A DNA stretch of 64,000 bases from Ancylobacter crimeensis (GCF_023016805.1 NZ_JALKCH010000006.1:1-64000); one strand, 5' to 3'; counted from the stretch's first letter, positions 1-9,523 are shown. Notes: generated from the letters alone by a model not told the origin. Program-made: numbers and translations.

Positions 1-89
1 TTCGAAAGCTCAACGCCGCTTCCGTCCGCCTTAACCCGGACCTTGACGTTGTAGTCAACAACGCGCTTCACGGGGACCAAGACTTTCAT
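1..89 (-). CDS. etfB: Electron transfer flavoprotein beta subunit, N-terminal fragment (cut by window start)
   Basis: Only the first 29 or so codons are in the window. The start ATG is at 89, and the encoded start [16 protein letters not shown] followed by [12 protein letters not shown] is the familiar alphaproteobacterial EtfB N-terminus. EtfB together with EtfA carries electrons from flavin dehydrogenases to ETF-ubiquinone oxidoreductase at the membrane. The gene begins 11 bases after the stop codon of the N-methylproline-demethylase-like gene on the same strand. That spacing suggests co-transcription and a direct electron acceptor role for that dehydrogenase. The rest of the gene, and probably etfA, lies outside the window. 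Confidence 0.88.
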   Translation of the reverse strand, partial: MKVLVPVKRVVDYNVKVRVKADGSGVELS

Positions 90-100
90 CGGCGCTATCC

Positions 101-2179
101 TCACAGATCCTTCACCAGCCGCAGCGCGTCATAGATCGCCGCGTGGGTATTGCGGGCCGCCACCGCGTCGCCGATGCGGAAGAGCTGGAATGCACCTTCC
201 GGATTGTCGTCGCGGGTCTGCGGGCGGTTGTCGATCATCGCGTCGTAATCCACCGCGCCGCAATTGCGCGACAGCGGCTTGAGCTCGAAATAGAGGTCGT
301 CCAGCGGCCGGGTGCCGTGATTGACGACGATCTGGTCGACCACCCGCTCCTTGCGGACCCCGCCATAATCCGAGCCGATGACCGCGCGGATCTGGTTGCC
401 GGCGCGCTCGGCCGCTTCCAGCCGGAAAGTGACGGTAAAGGTGACGTCGTGCTTCTGCAGCGCGCGCATATAGGGGGTGAGGTTCATGCCCATGACCTCG
501 GGCGCGAAGGCGCGGTCGGGCGTCATGATCTCCACCTTGCCGCCGGCCTCGGCGATCACCTCGGCGGCCTGCAGCCCGGCATTGTCGCCGGCATCGTCGA
601 AGACGAGGACGTTGCGGCCTGGCTTCACGTCGCCGGTCAGGATGTCCCAGGCGGAGACGACGAGGTCGTTTCCGGCGGAAAGCACCTCGGTGTGCGGCAG
701 GCCGCCGGTGGCGATGATCACCACATCCGGATTTTCGGCCAGCACCGTGTCGGCCTCGGCCCAGTTGTTGAAATGGAAGGTCACGCCTCCTGCCTCGCAC
801 TGGGCGAGCCGCCAGTCGATGATGCTGATCATCTCCCGCCGGCGCGGATTCTGCGCGGTGAGACGCACCTGGCCGCCGGCGTGAGGGGCCGCCTCGAACA
901 CCACGACCTCATGGCCGCGCACGGCGGCAACGCGCGCCGCCTCAAGACCGCCCGGCCCGGCGCCGACCACCACCACCTTGCGGCGGACGCCGGCGGGCGG
1001 GATCTCATGCGAGATATGATGTTCGCGCCCCGAGGCGCCGTTGTGGATGCAGTGCGCGGCGCCGCCCTGATAGATCCGGTCGAGGCAGTAATTGGCGCCG
1101 ACGCAGGGGCGGATGTCGTCCTCGCGCTTTGCCAGGATCTTGCGCACGATGTGCGGGTCGGTGAGGTGGGCGCGCGTCATGCCGATCATGTCCACCTTGC
1201 CGGCGGCGATGGCGTGGCGCGCGGTCGCGACATCGGGCACGCGGGCGGCGTGGAAGGTGGGCCAGCGGGTCTCGGCGCGGATCTCGCCGGCAAAGTCGAG
1301 ATGCGGCGCGCTCGGCATGCCCTGGATCGGGATCACCTCGGTCAGCGCCGCGTCGGTATCGATATGGCCGCGGATGATGTTGAGGAAGTCGACCATGCCG
1401 CTCGCCTTGAGGCGGCGGGAAACCTCCATTCCCTCCTCCTTGCCTGTCCCGTTCACCATGTCGGTCTCGTCGGCGGTGTAGCGCACGCCGACGATGAAAT
1501 CCGGCCCGACCCGGTCGCGGATCGCCTTCAGCACGTCGAAGGTGAAGCGCAGCCGGTTGTCCAGCGAACCGCCATAGGGGCCGTCGAGATCATTGGTCGA
1601 GGGCGACCAGAACTGCTGGACCAGATGGCCGTAGGCCTCGATCTCGATACCGTCGAGATTGGCGGCCTTCATCCGTTCGGCGGCGTCCGCGAAGTCCTTG
1701 ATGACCCGCTCGATGTCCCAGTCCTCGATGCGCTTGGGGAATGCGCGATGGGCGGGCTCGCGGGCATGGGAGGGGGCAATGACCGGAAGCCAGTCGCCCT
1801 TGTCCCAGCGGGTGCGACGGCCGAGATGGGTGATCTGGATCATCACCGCGGCGCCGTGCTCGTGACACTCATCGGCGAGATCGCGCATCCACGGCACCAC
1901 CTCGTCCTTGTAGACCAGCACATTGCCGAAAGCAGGGGGGCTGTCCTTCGACACCGAGGCGGAGCCCGCCGTCATGGTCAGCGCGATGCCGCCCTTGGCC
2001 CGCTCCACATGATAGGCCCGATAGAGCTTCTTCGGCAGGCCGTCCTCGGCATAGGCCGGCTCGTGCGAGGAGATCATGATGCGGTTGCGCAGCGTCAGAT
2101 GCTTGAGCTGATAGGGCTGCAGCAGAGGATCGCTGGACGGGGACGACCCGGCATGGGGCATGGAGAGGAGCGTGGTCAT
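101..2179 (-). CDS. N-methylproline demethylase-like FMN/FAD oxidoreductase (Old Yellow Enzyme / trimethylamine dehydrogenase family)
   Basis: The 692-residue protein has an N-terminal OYE-type FMN TIM barrel (about 20-345), a cysteine cluster (359-377), and a C-terminal FAD/NAD-binding Rossmann region starting at [16 protein letters not shown]. The layout is that of trimethylamine dehydrogenase. The start [19 protein letters not shown] and the C-terminal end, with [11 protein letters not shown] close to the last residue, resemble the N-methylproline demethylases (StcD-type) of rhizobial stachydrine catabolism. Such enzymes oxidatively remove an N-methyl group and pass electrons to ETF, and etfB follows directly. 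The expected second iron-sulfur cysteine is Ala362, so only Cys359, Cys365 and Cys377 remain. I prefer the ATG at 2179; an in-frame GTG-type extension to 2269 looks non-coding. The exact N-methyl substrate is inferred. Confidence 0.8.
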   Translation of the reverse strand: MTTLLSMPHAGSSPSSDPLLQPYQLKHLTLRNRIMISSHEPAYAEDGLPKKLYRAYHVERAKGGIALTMTAGSASVSKDSPPAFGNVLVYKDEVVPWMRDLADECHEHGAAVMIQITHLGRRTRWDKGDWLPVIAPSHAREPAHRAFPKRIEDWDIERVIKDFADAAERMKAANLDGIEIEAYGHLVQQFWSPSTNDLDGPYGGSLDNRLRFTFDVLKAIRDRVGPDFIVGVRYTADETDMVNGTGKEEGMEVSRRLKASGMVDFLNIIRGHIDTDAALTEVIPIQGMPSAPHLDFAGEIRAETRWPTFHAARVPDVATARHAIAAGKVDMIGMTRAHLTDPHIVRKILAKREDDIRPCVGANYCLDRIYQGGAAHCIHNGASGREHHISHEIPPAGVRRKVVVVGAGPGGLEAARVAAVRGHEVVVFEAAPHAGGQVRLTAQNPRRREMISIIDWRLAQCEAGGVTFHFNNWAEADTVLAENPDVVIIATGGLPHTEVLSAGNDLVVSAWDILTGDVKPGRNVLVFDDAGDNAGLQAAEVIAEAGGKVEIMTPDRAFAPEVMGMNLTPYMRALQKHDVTFTVTFRLEAAERAGNQIRAVIGSDYGGVRKERVVDQIVVNHGTRPLDDLYFELKPLSRNCGAVDYDAMIDNRPQTRDDNPEGAFQLFRIGDAVAARNTHAAIYDALRLVKDL

Positions 2180-2262
2180 GGGGACCCTGGCGGCCTTCGC
2201 AAAGGAGGTAGCTGAGAGGAGTTTAAAATTCTGTACACACCTGTCAATAGTGCAAACATGAG

Positions 2263-2272
2263 CGTACATTTT
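2263..2272 (+). promoter_or_regulatory. Shared promoter 10-mer CGTACATTTT, copy 1 (candidate operator)
   Basis: The sequence CGTACATTTT lies 30 bases upstream of the ProC-family start and inside the gap shared with the divergent N-methylproline-demethylase-like gene. The same 10-mer in the same orientation occurs at 6280-6289, in the other divergent gap of this locus. Nearby, CTGTACAC (2231-2238) adds a related GTAC core. Operator function is inferred from recurrence and position only. Confidence 0.3.
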
Positions 2273-2301
2273 AATTCCGGTGGTGCGCAGCGGAGGACAT
2301 C

Positions 2302-3123
2302 ATGGCGACGGGGATCGGACGCATCGGCATCATCGGCGGCAGCGGCTGGCTGGGGGCCGCCTTCGCCCAGGCTTTCCTCGAAAAGGGCCTCGTCGCGCCC
2401 GAGGCGCTGACCCTGTCGAACCGCACGGGCAGCGGCCCGATCGCGGGCGTGACTTGGACCAGCGACAACCAGGCTCTGGTCGAACGCTCGGACATCGTGA
2501 TCCTCTCCGTCCGACCCGAGCAGTTCCTCGATCTCTCAATGGCCGCAGGCGACCGGGTGCTGCTCTCCTTCATGGCGGGGGTGACGATCGAGACCCTGAG
2601 GGCCCGCACCGGCGCGCGCCGCATCGTCCGCACCATGCCCAATGCGGCAGCGACGATCGGCGCCTGCTTCACGCCCTGGTTTGCGACGCCCGAGGTCGGA
2701 CCGGACGACAAGGCGCGGGTGCAGGCCTTGCTGGAGGCCTGCGGCAGCGCCGGCGAACTCGGCAGCGAGGACGAGATCGACTATGTGAGCGGCTTCACCG
2801 GGGCCGGGCCCGCTCTGCCCGCTTTGCTGGCGCGGGCGATGATCCAGCACGCGACCGCACGCGGCTTGCCGCCGGCGCTCGCCCGGCAGGCGGCGCTCAG
2901 CGTGGTGACCGGCGCAGCGCAATTGCTGGCGGAAAAGGATGCCGATCCGTCCGCAATCATGGACGCGCTGATCGGCTATCGCGGCATCACCGCCGCGCTC
3001 CTCGAAACCGCGATGGCCGGCGGCTTCGAGTCTCTCATCGGAACCGCGCTGGCGGCCGGCGAGGCGCGCGCCCGCGAGATGAGCGCGCGCTCGGCCGGAT
3101 CAGGCGGGAACGGCGATGCCTGA
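2302..3123 (+). CDS. Pyrroline-5-carboxylate reductase family protein (ProC-like)
   Basis: The 273-residue protein opens with a Rossmann dinucleotide motif, IGIIGGSGWLGAAF, and carries the ProC hallmarks SVRPEQFLD, RTMPNAAATIG and, in the C-terminal dimerisation region, SGFTGAGPALPALLARAM. P5C reductases reduce cyclic imines such as 1-pyrroline-5-carboxylate to proline with NAD(P)H. A position between two N-methyl-imino-acid demethylase-type genes suggests a dedicated paralog for proline-like or piperidine-like imines rather than the housekeeping proC. An SD-like AGGA sits just ahead of the ATG (gcggaggacatcATG). The gene is convergent with the Ldh-family gene, and their 3' ends overlap by 24 bases. 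Confidence 0.8.
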   Translation: MATGIGRIGIIGGSGWLGAAFAQAFLEKGLVAPEALTLSNRTGSGPIAGVTWTSDNQALVERSDIVILSVRPEQFLDLSMAAGDRVLLSFMAGVTIETLRARTGARRIVRTMPNAAATIGACFTPWFATPEVGPDDKARVQALLEACGSAGELGSEDEIDYVSGFTGAGPALPALLARAMIQHATARGLPPALARQAALSVVTGAAQLLAEKDADPSAIMDALIGYRGITAALLETAMAGGFESLIGTALAAGEARAREMSARSAGSGGNGDA

Positions 3124-4128
3124 GCGGGCCGCGATCTTTTCCAGCGCCGCGCGATCGACGACGATGCCCTTTTCGGCAGCGGCGGTTTCGGCGCGGAACT
3201 TGGACGGTCCGGGCACATGGACACCGAGCCCGGCGAGTCGCTCCAGATGCGCCCCGATCCGGCCGGCGAGGCCCTCACTCCCGCCGCGCGGCGCAATGGC
3301 GAGCACGAACAGGCCGACGCCGGGCGACTCGCTGCCCGACAGGAAGTCGGGCGCGTCGAGCGACCAGTTCGCGCCGGAGAGCCCGGCGGCGAGGATCTCC
3401 ACCATCAGCGCGATATTGGCGCCGCGCGCGCCGCCGAAGGGCAGCAGGTGGCCTTCGAGCGCGGCAGCCGGGTCCTGCGTCGGCGCGCCGGTCTTGTCGA
3501 CCGCCCAGCCGGCGGGAATGTTCTCCCCGCGCGCCGCCGCGCCGCGGATGTTGACGAAGGCGCTGGCGCTCGACGCCTGGTCGATCAACAGCGCCGGACC
3601 GTTCGGCCCCGGCGCGGCGAAGGCCATCGGGTTGGTGCAGTAGACCGGCACCGGCACGCCTTCCGGCCCCAGCAGCGGCGGGCCGTTGGTGGCGGCGAAG
3701 GCGATGAGCCCGCGCTCGGCGAGCCGCAGCGCATAATCGCCGAGCTCGCCGGTGGTGTAGCTGCCCTTCAGCGCCAGCGTGGCCGCGCCGCAGGCTTTCG
3801 CCCGCGCCGCGAGATCGTCCACCGCGAGATCGAAGCCGTGCTGGGCAAGGCCGCCCTGCACGTCGACCGCAAGCGCGCCCGGCGCTGTCGCCTCGATCAC
3901 CGGCTCGGCCGCACCGCGGATGCGGCCGGCGACGAGGGCGTCGATATAGTCATTGAGATGGCCGAAGCCGCAATTGACGTTGCCGCGCATCTCGGCGGCC
4001 ACCGTCGCCCGGGCGAGCGAGGCCGCCATGCCCGGACGGGCGCCGCAGGCCTCGAGCGCGGCGGTCGCGAAGGCCTGCGCCACTTCCGGCGCCAGGGTGA
4101 TGCCCGGACGGCTGTCGGTACGTGCCAT
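3100..4128 (-). CDS. Ldh-family (malate/L-lactate dehydrogenase-like) oxidoreductase, probable cyclic imino acid reductase
   Basis: The 342-residue protein belongs to the Ldh_2/DpkA family, NAD(P)H enzymes that reduce 2-oxo acids or cyclic 2-ketimines. Members include delta-1-piperideine-2-carboxylate/pyrroline-2-carboxylate reductase. Visible family signs are the GFGHLNDY segment with the catalytic-type His, ALKGSYTTGELGDYA, and YCTNPMAFAAP in the cofactor region. A GTG at 4134 overlaps the upstream stop codon, but GGAG at good spacing favours the ATG at 4128. It follows the second flavoprotein by two bases, so they form one operon. Together with the demethylases and the downstream pipecolate genes, a role in making L-proline or L-pipecolate from the cyclic imine is plausible but inferred. 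Confidence 0.75.
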   Translation of the reverse strand: MARTDSRPGITLAPEVAQAFATAALEACGARPGMAASLARATVAAEMRGNVNCGFGHLNDYIDALVAGRIRGAAEPVIEATAPGALAVDVQGGLAQHGFDLAVDDLAARAKACGAATLALKGSYTTGELGDYALRLAERGLIAFAATNGPPLLGPEGVPVPVYCTNPMAFAAPGPNGPALLIDQASSASAFVNIRGAAARGENIPAGWAVDKTGAPTQDPAAALEGHLLPFGGARGANIALMVEILAAGLSGANWSLDAPDFLSGSESPGVGLFVLAIAPRGGSEGLAGRIGAHLERLAGLGVHVPGPSKFRAETAAAEKGIVVDRAALEKIAARSGIAVPA

Positions 4129-4130
4129 AG

Positions 4131-6116
4131 TCACAACTCCAGCGCCACGCGGCGTCCGTCATAGATCGCATAGGGCGCCTGGCGCGGAGCGGCCCCGTCG
4201 CCGATCTCGGTGACGGACATTCCGTTCGCGCGCAAGGCCCTGGCGAGATCGTCCACCGCGACATTGGTCGTGGCCGTCACCAGCGTGTCGGCGTCGATCC
4301 GGCTGCGGGAACCGTCGAGATGGGAGATGACGGTGGCCCCATCGCCGTGCCATTCGAGAATGCTGCTCTCAACCACGAAGCGCACGCCGAGCGTCGCCAG
4401 CGTCTTGCGCAGGGGGCCGTCGGCCGCCGGATGCTGCAGGTTGCGGCCGATCATCGGGTCCGGGGTCACGAGCGTGACCTCATGGCCATCCTCGGCCAGC
4501 TTCCACGCCGTGCCGCAGCCGCGCCAGCCGCCACTCTCGTCGAGCAGCAGCACGCGCTTGCCGGGGCGGGCCTGCCGCGCCATTACCGCCTCGATGGAAA
4601 AAGCATTGCCCTTCTCCCAGCCCGGCATGGTGTCGATGTCCGGGAAGGCCTTCTGGAAGCCGGTGTCGGGCGGCAGGGAGCCGGTGGCGAGGATGACCGC
4701 GTCGGCCTCCACCGCCATCACGTCGTCCGGCTCCATATAAGTGTTGAGCCGCACCTCGACCTGGAGCTTCTCGAGCTGGCGCTCGTACCAGGCGATGAGA
4801 TCGAGGATCTGGGCGCGGCGCGGTTGCAGGCCGGCGAGGCGGAAATTGCCGCCCAGCCGCTCGGACGCCTCGGCGAGGATGACCCTGTGGCCGCGCTCGG
4901 CCGCCGCCCGCGCCGCTTCCAGCCCGGCCGGGCCGCCGCCGACCACCAGAACCCGTCGCGGCCGCGCGGCCGGGGTGAACCGATCGCCGCCCCATTCGAA
5001 TTCGCGCCCGGCCGACGGATTGATGACGCAGCTGATCCAGTAGTCGCGCGAGCGGCGGCCCCAGCACATCTGGTTGCAGGAGAGGCAACCGCGAATATCC
5101 TCCGGCCGGCCTTCCGCCGCCTTGTTCACGAGGTGCGGATCGGCGATCTGGCCGCGAACGATCGAGACAAGATCGGCCGCGCCCTCGCCGAGCACGGTCT
5201 CGGCATTGTCCGGCGTGCGGATATGGCTCTCCGCGGTGACGAGCGCGTTCTTCACCACGCCCTTGAGCTGGGCCGCGAGATCGGCGCCCAGCTTCTCGGG
5301 ATACTGGAAGGTCGGGATGATCTTGTAGAAGTCGAAATAGCTGCCGCTGCCGCAGGTGACGTAGTCCATCAGCTTTTCGTCGTCGAGCCGGCGGATGATC
5401 TCGGCGAGATCACGCTTCTGCAGGGCGACCGAGACGTCCGGCTCGTCATTGATGGCGAGGCCGACGATGAAGTCCTCGCCGCAGATCGCCCGCACCCGTG
5501 TCAGCACCTCGCGCGAGAAGCGCATGCGGTTCTCCAGCGAACCGCCCCATCTGTCGTCGCGCCGGTTGGACCACGGGGTCCAGAACTGGTCGAGCAGGCC
5601 GTGATAGGCCGCCCACACCTCGACCCCGTCGAAGCCGGCCTCCTTGCAGCGCCGGGCCGCCTGCACGAAGCCGTCGATCGTTTCCTCGATCTCGGCTTCA
5701 CTCATGGCATGGGAGCCGTCGGTGTCGTGATAGCTCGGCATGCCGGAGGGCGACCAGTGCGCATGGAAGGACAGGTCGGAATCGCCGTGGCTGCCGACAT
5801 GATAGAGCTGCTGGATCGCCACCGCGCCGTGCCGCTTGATCGCCGCCGCCACCTTGGCGAAATGCGGGACCACGCTGTCGTCGGAATGGCGGAAATTGCC
5901 GCGGGTCAGGATGGTCGCGCCATGGACCGGCATCGGCTCGACGACGATCATCGCCGCACCGCCGCGCGCCCGCTCCTCGTAATAGCCGATGTGCCGCGGG
6001 CCGGGCAGGCCGTCCTCGGCCATGTTGGCGGTGTGGGCACCGAACACCACGCGGTTGCGCAGCGTGTGGCCGCGCAAGGTGACGGGCGAAAGCATCTTGG
6101 GAAAACGCGGCGCCAT
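4131..6116 (-). CDS. Trimethylamine-dehydrogenase-type FMN / 4Fe-4S / FAD oxidoreductase
   Basis: The 661-residue protein has the same three-part plan as its neighbour at 101-2179: an OYE-type barrel starting [19 protein letters not shown], an iron-sulfur motif, and a flavin/nucleotide domain starting [21 protein letters not shown]. Here the iron-sulfur motif is complete, with Cys344, Cys347, Cys351 and Cys363 (C-x2-C-x3-C-x11-C), as in trimethylamine and dimethylamine dehydrogenases. Members oxidatively demethylate tertiary or secondary amines, or reduce enoates. Adjacency to the StcD-like enzyme, the imino acid reductase and etfB makes an N-demethylase acting on a methylated cyclic amino acid the best guess. 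It is clearly divergent from its neighbour and not a recent duplicate. Confidence 0.78.
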   Translation of the reverse strand: MAPRFPKMLSPVTLRGHTLRNRVVFGAHTANMAEDGLPGPRHIGYYEERARGGAAMIVVEPMPVHGATILTRGNFRHSDDSVVPHFAKVAAAIKRHGAVAIQQLYHVGSHGDSDLSFHAHWSPSGMPSYHDTDGSHAMSEAEIEETIDGFVQAARRCKEAGFDGVEVWAAYHGLLDQFWTPWSNRRDDRWGGSLENRMRFSREVLTRVRAICGEDFIVGLAINDEPDVSVALQKRDLAEIIRRLDDEKLMDYVTCGSGSYFDFYKIIPTFQYPEKLGADLAAQLKGVVKNALVTAESHIRTPDNAETVLGEGAADLVSIVRGQIADPHLVNKAAEGRPEDIRGCLSCNQMCWGRRSRDYWISCVINPSAGREFEWGGDRFTPAARPRRVLVVGGGPAGLEAARAAAERGHRVILAEASERLGGNFRLAGLQPRRAQILDLIAWYERQLEKLQVEVRLNTYMEPDDVMAVEADAVILATGSLPPDTGFQKAFPDIDTMPGWEKGNAFSIEAVMARQARPGKRVLLLDESGGWRGCGTAWKLAEDGHEVTLVTPDPMIGRNLQHPAADGPLRKTLATLGVRFVVESSILEWHGDGATVISHLDGSRSRIDADTLVTATTNVAVDDLARALRANGMSVTEIGDGAAPRQAPYAIYDGRRVALEL

Positions 6117-6488
6117 GGGAATCGATCCTCGGGGGTGCGTCGTTGGGCGGTATGGGGCAATCTCGCGTGCGGGCGAACGCGTCGACAGAGGGACGAAACC
6201 CTTCGCCGGCAGGGCACCGTGCTCGGTACCGAAGCCGCCCGACGGACTCAGACAGTAGTGTCGAGTTTTTCAACTGTCACGTACATTTTGGCTTGTTCCA
6301 AACTGGACGCTGGTCTAGCGTTACCGGACCGCCTCCCAGGAGATGAGGCTGCCGGCCACGTCCGCCTTGGGTTGCCAGGGTCCACATTGCTGGATGAGCG
6401 GACGGCACGCGCATGCGAGGGGAAGGGCACCGTCGATGCAGGATCGCCTCAATCTGCCGCTCCAGCGGCCTCGAACCCGGACAAGCTC
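6117..6488. other. Divergent intergenic region (372 bp) between the flavoprotein operon and the amino-acid ABC operon
   Basis: The gap holds the promoters of two divergent operons. The stretch 6255-6310 is clearly richer in A+T than its surroundings and contains the shared 10-mer at 6280-6289. TTTGG (6287-6291) and CCAAA (6298-6302) form a short inverted repeat beside it. I found no convincing -35/-10 pair and no RNA gene. Confidence 0.5.
6280..6289 (+). promoter_or_regulatory. Shared promoter 10-mer CGTACATTTT, copy 2 (candidate operator)
   Basis: This is identical to the element at 2263-2272 and lies in the divergent promoter region between the second demethylase-type flavoprotein and the ABC importer. 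Its occurrence in both divergent gaps of the locus suggests a common regulator, for example the TetR protein at 9645-10295. That link is inference. Confidence 0.3.
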
Positions 6489-7283
6489 ATGAGCCAGCGT
6501 GCGTCCTCGTCCACCGACCCGCGGTTCGCTCCGCTGCCCCCCTTGCTGACGCTGGAGGCCGTCGGCAAGACGTTCGGCAGCCATGTGGTTCTCGACGGGA
6601 TCGATCTGCGCCTGGCACCCGGCGAAGTGGTCGCGATCATCGGCCCGAGCGGATCGGGCAAAAGCACGCTCCTGCGCTGCATCAACCAGCTCGAGCCGCC
6701 GACCAGCGGGCGCGTGACGCTCGGCGGCACCGTAATCGAGGCAGGCCACACGCCCGGCCGGCGCGAACTGATGAATCTGCGCCGCGCCGTGGGGATGGTG
6801 TTCCAGTCCTTTAATCTGTTTCCTCACCTGACGGTGCTGCGCAATGTGAGCATCGCCCAGGAGCGGGTGATGAAGCGCTCGCGCGCCGAAGCCGACAAGA
6901 TCTCCATGCAGCTGCTCGCCCGCGTCGGCCTCGCCGACAAGGCCCAGCAATATCCCAGCCGCTGCTCGGGCGGACAGCAGCAGCGCATCGCCATCGCGCG
7001 GGCTCTGGCGCTTGAGCCGCAGATCATGCTGTTCGACGAACCGACCTCCGCGCTCGATCCCGAGCTCGGCCTCGAGGTGCTGGCGGTGATGCGCGAGCTC
7101 GCCGAGAACGGCATGACGATGATCGTGGTCACCCACGAAATGCATTTCGCCGAAGAGGTGTCGGACCGGGTCATCATCATGGCCGACGGCAAGATCGTCG
7201 AGCAGGGTGTCAGCCGCGACGTGATGCGCAATCCGCAGACCGAGCGGGCCCGGCGTTTCCTTCATGCCGTGAAGGATCGCTGA
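6489..7283 (+). CDS. Polar amino acid-type ABC transporter ATP-binding protein
   Basis: The 264-residue ATPase has Walker [10 protein letters not shown], signature [15 protein letters not shown], Walker [15 protein letters not shown] and the switch His in VVTHEM. It is the GlnQ/HisP type that energises import of polar amino acids and related compounds at the inner membrane. The ATG at 6489 is chosen because the family core ([12 protein letters not shown]) begins about 18 residues later. It is the first gene of a four-gene importer set; the first permease gene starts one base after its stop. The substrate is unknown, and the surroundings suggest an N-methylated or betaine-like amino acid or DMSP-like zwitterion. 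Confidence 0.9.
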   Translation: MSQRASSSTDPRFAPLPPLLTLEAVGKTFGSHVVLDGIDLRLAPGEVVAIIGPSGSGKSTLLRCINQLEPPTSGRVTLGGTVIEAGHTPGRRELMNLRRAVGMVFQSFNLFPHLTVLRNVSIAQERVMKRSRAEADKISMQLLARVGLADKAQQYPSRCSGGQQQRIAIARALALEPQIMLFDEPTSALDPELGLEVLAVMRELAENGMTMIVVTHEMHFAEEVSDRVIIMADGKIVEQGVSRDVMRNPQTERARRFLHAVKDR

Positions 7284-7284
7284 C

Positions 7285-7929
7285 ATGACCGCGGACATGT
7301 TCTGGACCCTTGCTTCCGGCGTGCCGTGGACCATAGGCCTCACCGCCGTTTCGCTCCTCATCGGCGTCCTGCTCGGCATACCGCTCTGCGCGCTCAGGAT
7401 GTCGCGCATCCTTGCCCTCAACCTCGCCGCCCAGGCCGTGATCCTGACGCTGCGCGCCATTCCGCCCATCGTCTGGCTGTTCTTCATCTTCTTCGGGCTT
7501 GGCAGCAGCGTCATCGAGCTGTCGCCGTTCCAGGCCGGCGCCGTGGGGCTCGGTCTGATCACGGCGGCGAACATGGCTGAGATCTATCGCGGCGCGATGA
7601 CCGCGATCCATCCCGGCCAATGGGAGGCGGCCCACGCGCTCGGCTTCACCACCTGGCACCGCTTCGCCGATGTGATCGCCCCGCAGCTCTTCCGCGTCGC
7701 CCTGCCCACCGCTGCCGGCTATGCCATCGGCCTGCTGAAGGACACCGCCATCGCCTCCACAATCGGCGTCGCCGAGGTGGCGTTCCAGGCCAGCCACGTT
7801 TCGCAGCGCAGCTTTCGCGGGCTGGACGTCTATGCCTTTGCCGGCCTGCTCTACATCCTGCTCAGCCTTCCCATCGCCTGGGCGGCGCGCTGGGCCGACC
7901 TTCATCTCAGGGCGAGGGTCGCGCGATGA
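7285..7929 (+). CDS. Amino acid ABC transporter permease (HisM/GlnP type), first subunit
   Basis: The 214-residue inner-membrane protein has several hydrophobic helices and the family signature ALRAIPPIVWLFFIFFG at the start of the binding-protein-dependent transport fold. The EAAxxxG cytoplasmic loop (EAAHALGFTTWHRF) docks on the ATPase. It pairs with the next permease to form a heterodimeric channel. Its stop overlaps the start of the second permease by four bases (ATGA), which indicates translational coupling. Confidence 0.9.
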   Translation: MTADMFWTLASGVPWTIGLTAVSLLIGVLLGIPLCALRMSRILALNLAAQAVILTLRAIPPIVWLFFIFFGLGSSVIELSPFQAGAVGLGLITAANMAEIYRGAMTAIHPGQWEAAHALGFTTWHRFADVIAPQLFRVALPTAAGYAIGLLKDTAIASTIGVAEVAFQASHVSQRSFRGLDVYAFAGLLYILLSLPIAWAARWADLHLRARVAR

Positions 7930-8582
7930 CCGATCTTCTCGATTTCTGGATCGAACATCTGCCGAGCCTCCTGGACGGCCTGTGGGTCAGCCTTGCGGTG
8001 ACCGGTGCATCGCTCGCCTTCGGCATACCGCTCGGCCTCGTCCTCGCGCTCGCGGTACAGGGCAAGTCGAAAATCCTGCGCTCCCTCGCCATCACCGTGG
8101 TCGAGGTCGGGCGCGGCGCGCCGGCGCTGATCCTGCTGCAGTTCGTCTATTTCGGCCTGCCCAATGCCGGGCTTGCCCTGGATTCCTTCCCTTCGGCGGT
8201 GATCGCGCTCGCCTGGTGCACCGGGGCCTATACCAGCGAGATCATCCGCGCCGGACTCGAGGCGGTGCCCCACGGCCAGCGCGAGGCGGCGACCGCGATC
8301 GGGCTCACGGGCCTCGACGCCCTGCGGTTCGTGGTGCTGCCGCAGGCGCTGCGGGTGTCGGTGCCGGCGCTGCTGGGCTTCGCGATCCTGATGCTGCAGG
8401 CCTCCTCGCTGTGCTTCGCCATCGCCCTGCCGGAACTCGTCAGCCAGGCCTACCTCATCGGCTCGACGACCTTCCGCTACATGGCGATCCTCGTTCTCGC
8501 GGGACTGCTCTACGCGGCCATCTGCATTCCCGCGACCATTGCCGTCGCCGCGCTGGAGCGCCGGCTCGGCAAGCATGCCTGA
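7926..8582 (+). CDS. Amino acid ABC transporter permease, second subunit
   Basis: The 218-residue membrane protein is homologous to the preceding permease. It shows VEVGRGAPALILLQFVYFG, an AYTSEIIRAGLEAV helix end and the EAA loop QREAATAIGLTGLDALRF. The start ATG at 7926 overlaps the upstream stop codon. A gap of 97 bases, without a clear terminator, separates it from the binding protein gene, so the four importer genes are probably one transcript. Confidence 0.9.
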   Translation: MTDLLDFWIEHLPSLLDGLWVSLAVTGASLAFGIPLGLVLALAVQGKSKILRSLAITVVEVGRGAPALILLQFVYFGLPNAGLALDSFPSAVIALAWCTGAYTSEIIRAGLEAVPHGQREAATAIGLTGLDALRFVVLPQALRVSVPALLGFAILMLQASSLCFAIALPELVSQAYLIGSTTFRYMAILVLAGLLYAAICIPATIAVAALERRLGKHA

Positions 8583-8679
8583 CGGCCGCCCCTCGCGCGC
8601 CGCGCCTTTCTGAAAACGTGCCGTCCTCAAGAAAAAACGCCGCGCCTGCCTTCCGCAAACCCAAGAGGGAAGAACGACA

Positions 8680-9510
8680 ATGACCACGTTTCGCAGTGTT
8701 CTGGGCATGACCGCCCTGGCGCTGGCCGTCACCACCGGATCGGCCTTCGCACAGGACTGCAAGCCCGCGCACACCTTCAAGACCGTGGCGCCCGGCAAGC
8801 TGACCGTCGCCATCTATGAATATCCGCCCTTCTCGACGATCACCTCGGACGGCAAGATCGGCGGCGTCGACACCGACATCGCCCGCAAGATCGCCGAGGA
8901 GAACTGCCTCGAACTGACGCCGGCCATCGTCGATGCCGCCGCGACCGTGCAGTATGTCTTGTCCGGCAAGGCCGACCTCGCCGCCGGCGACTGGTACCGC
9001 ACCGCCGAGCGCGCCAAGGTGCTGGGCCTGTCCTATCCGACCTATCTCGACCAGATGGGCGTCTATTCCAAGACCGGCTATTCCAAGGTGTCCGATCTGG
9101 TCGGCAAGAAGGTCGGCAGCGTGGCCGGCTTCCTCTGGGTCGCGGACCTGCAGAAGCTGCTGGGCTCCAACCTCAAGCTCTACCAGAACCCCGTCGCGCT
9201 GGCGCAGGACCTGCAGGCCGGTCGCATCGACATCGGCATCGACAGCTTCGGCACCGGCGTCTACGCGCAGAAGAAGGGCGGCTACCCCGGCATCCAGATC
9301 AAGGTCGCCGAGCCCGACGAGCGGGTCAGGGCCTCGATCCAGGCGGCGCAGGTCAATCTGCTGCACACCAAGGGCAATGAAGGCCTCACCCAGGCGCTGG
9401 ACGATGGCATCAAGAAGATGCACGAGGACGGCACGCTCAAGGCGATTCTCTCCGCGCATGGCCTCGATCCCTCCGGTGCCGACGTCGGCGAACCCCGCGT
9501 CGTGCAGTGA
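8680..9510 (+). CDS. Family 3 extracellular solute-binding protein of the amino-acid ABC importer
   Basis: The 276-residue protein has a cleavable signal peptide (hydrophobic stretch ending GSAFAQ, mature N-terminus near residue 25) and the periplasmic family-3 fold: KLTVAIYEYPPFS, then GGVDTDIARKIAEENC, and DLAAGDWYRTAERAK. It would capture the solute in the periplasm and deliver it to the two permeases. GAGGGAAGAACGACA ahead of the ATG gives a good ribosome site. The pocket usually holds Arg and Asp residues for an alpha-amino acid, but here I cannot name the ligand from sequence alone. Confidence 0.88.
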   Translation: MTTFRSVLGMTALALAVTTGSAFAQDCKPAHTFKTVAPGKLTVAIYEYPPFSTITSDGKIGGVDTDIARKIAEENCLELTPAIVDAAATVQYVLSGKADLAAGDWYRTAERAKVLGLSYPTYLDQMGVYSKTGYSKVSDLVGKKVGSVAGFLWVADLQKLLGSNLKLYQNPVALAQDLQAGRIDIGIDSFGTGVYAQKKGGYPGIQIKVAEPDERVRASIQAAQVNLLHTKGNEGLTQALDDGIKKMHEDGTLKAILSAHGLDPSGADVGEPRVVQ

Positions 9511-9523
9511 TCCCACACCGGGA

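Noticed and set aside
143-2215. Long plus-strand open frame of about 690 codons opposite the N-methylproline-demethylase-like gene
   Set aside because: It mirrors codon periodicity of the real GC-rich gene, has no recognisable domain, and is rich in His/Asp/Val and Gly runs as expected of an antisense shadow.
3100-3123. Suspected frameshift because the ProC-like and Ldh-like genes overlap
   Set aside because: Both C-termini are of normal family length; a 24-base tail-to-tail overlap of convergent genes is sufficient explanation.
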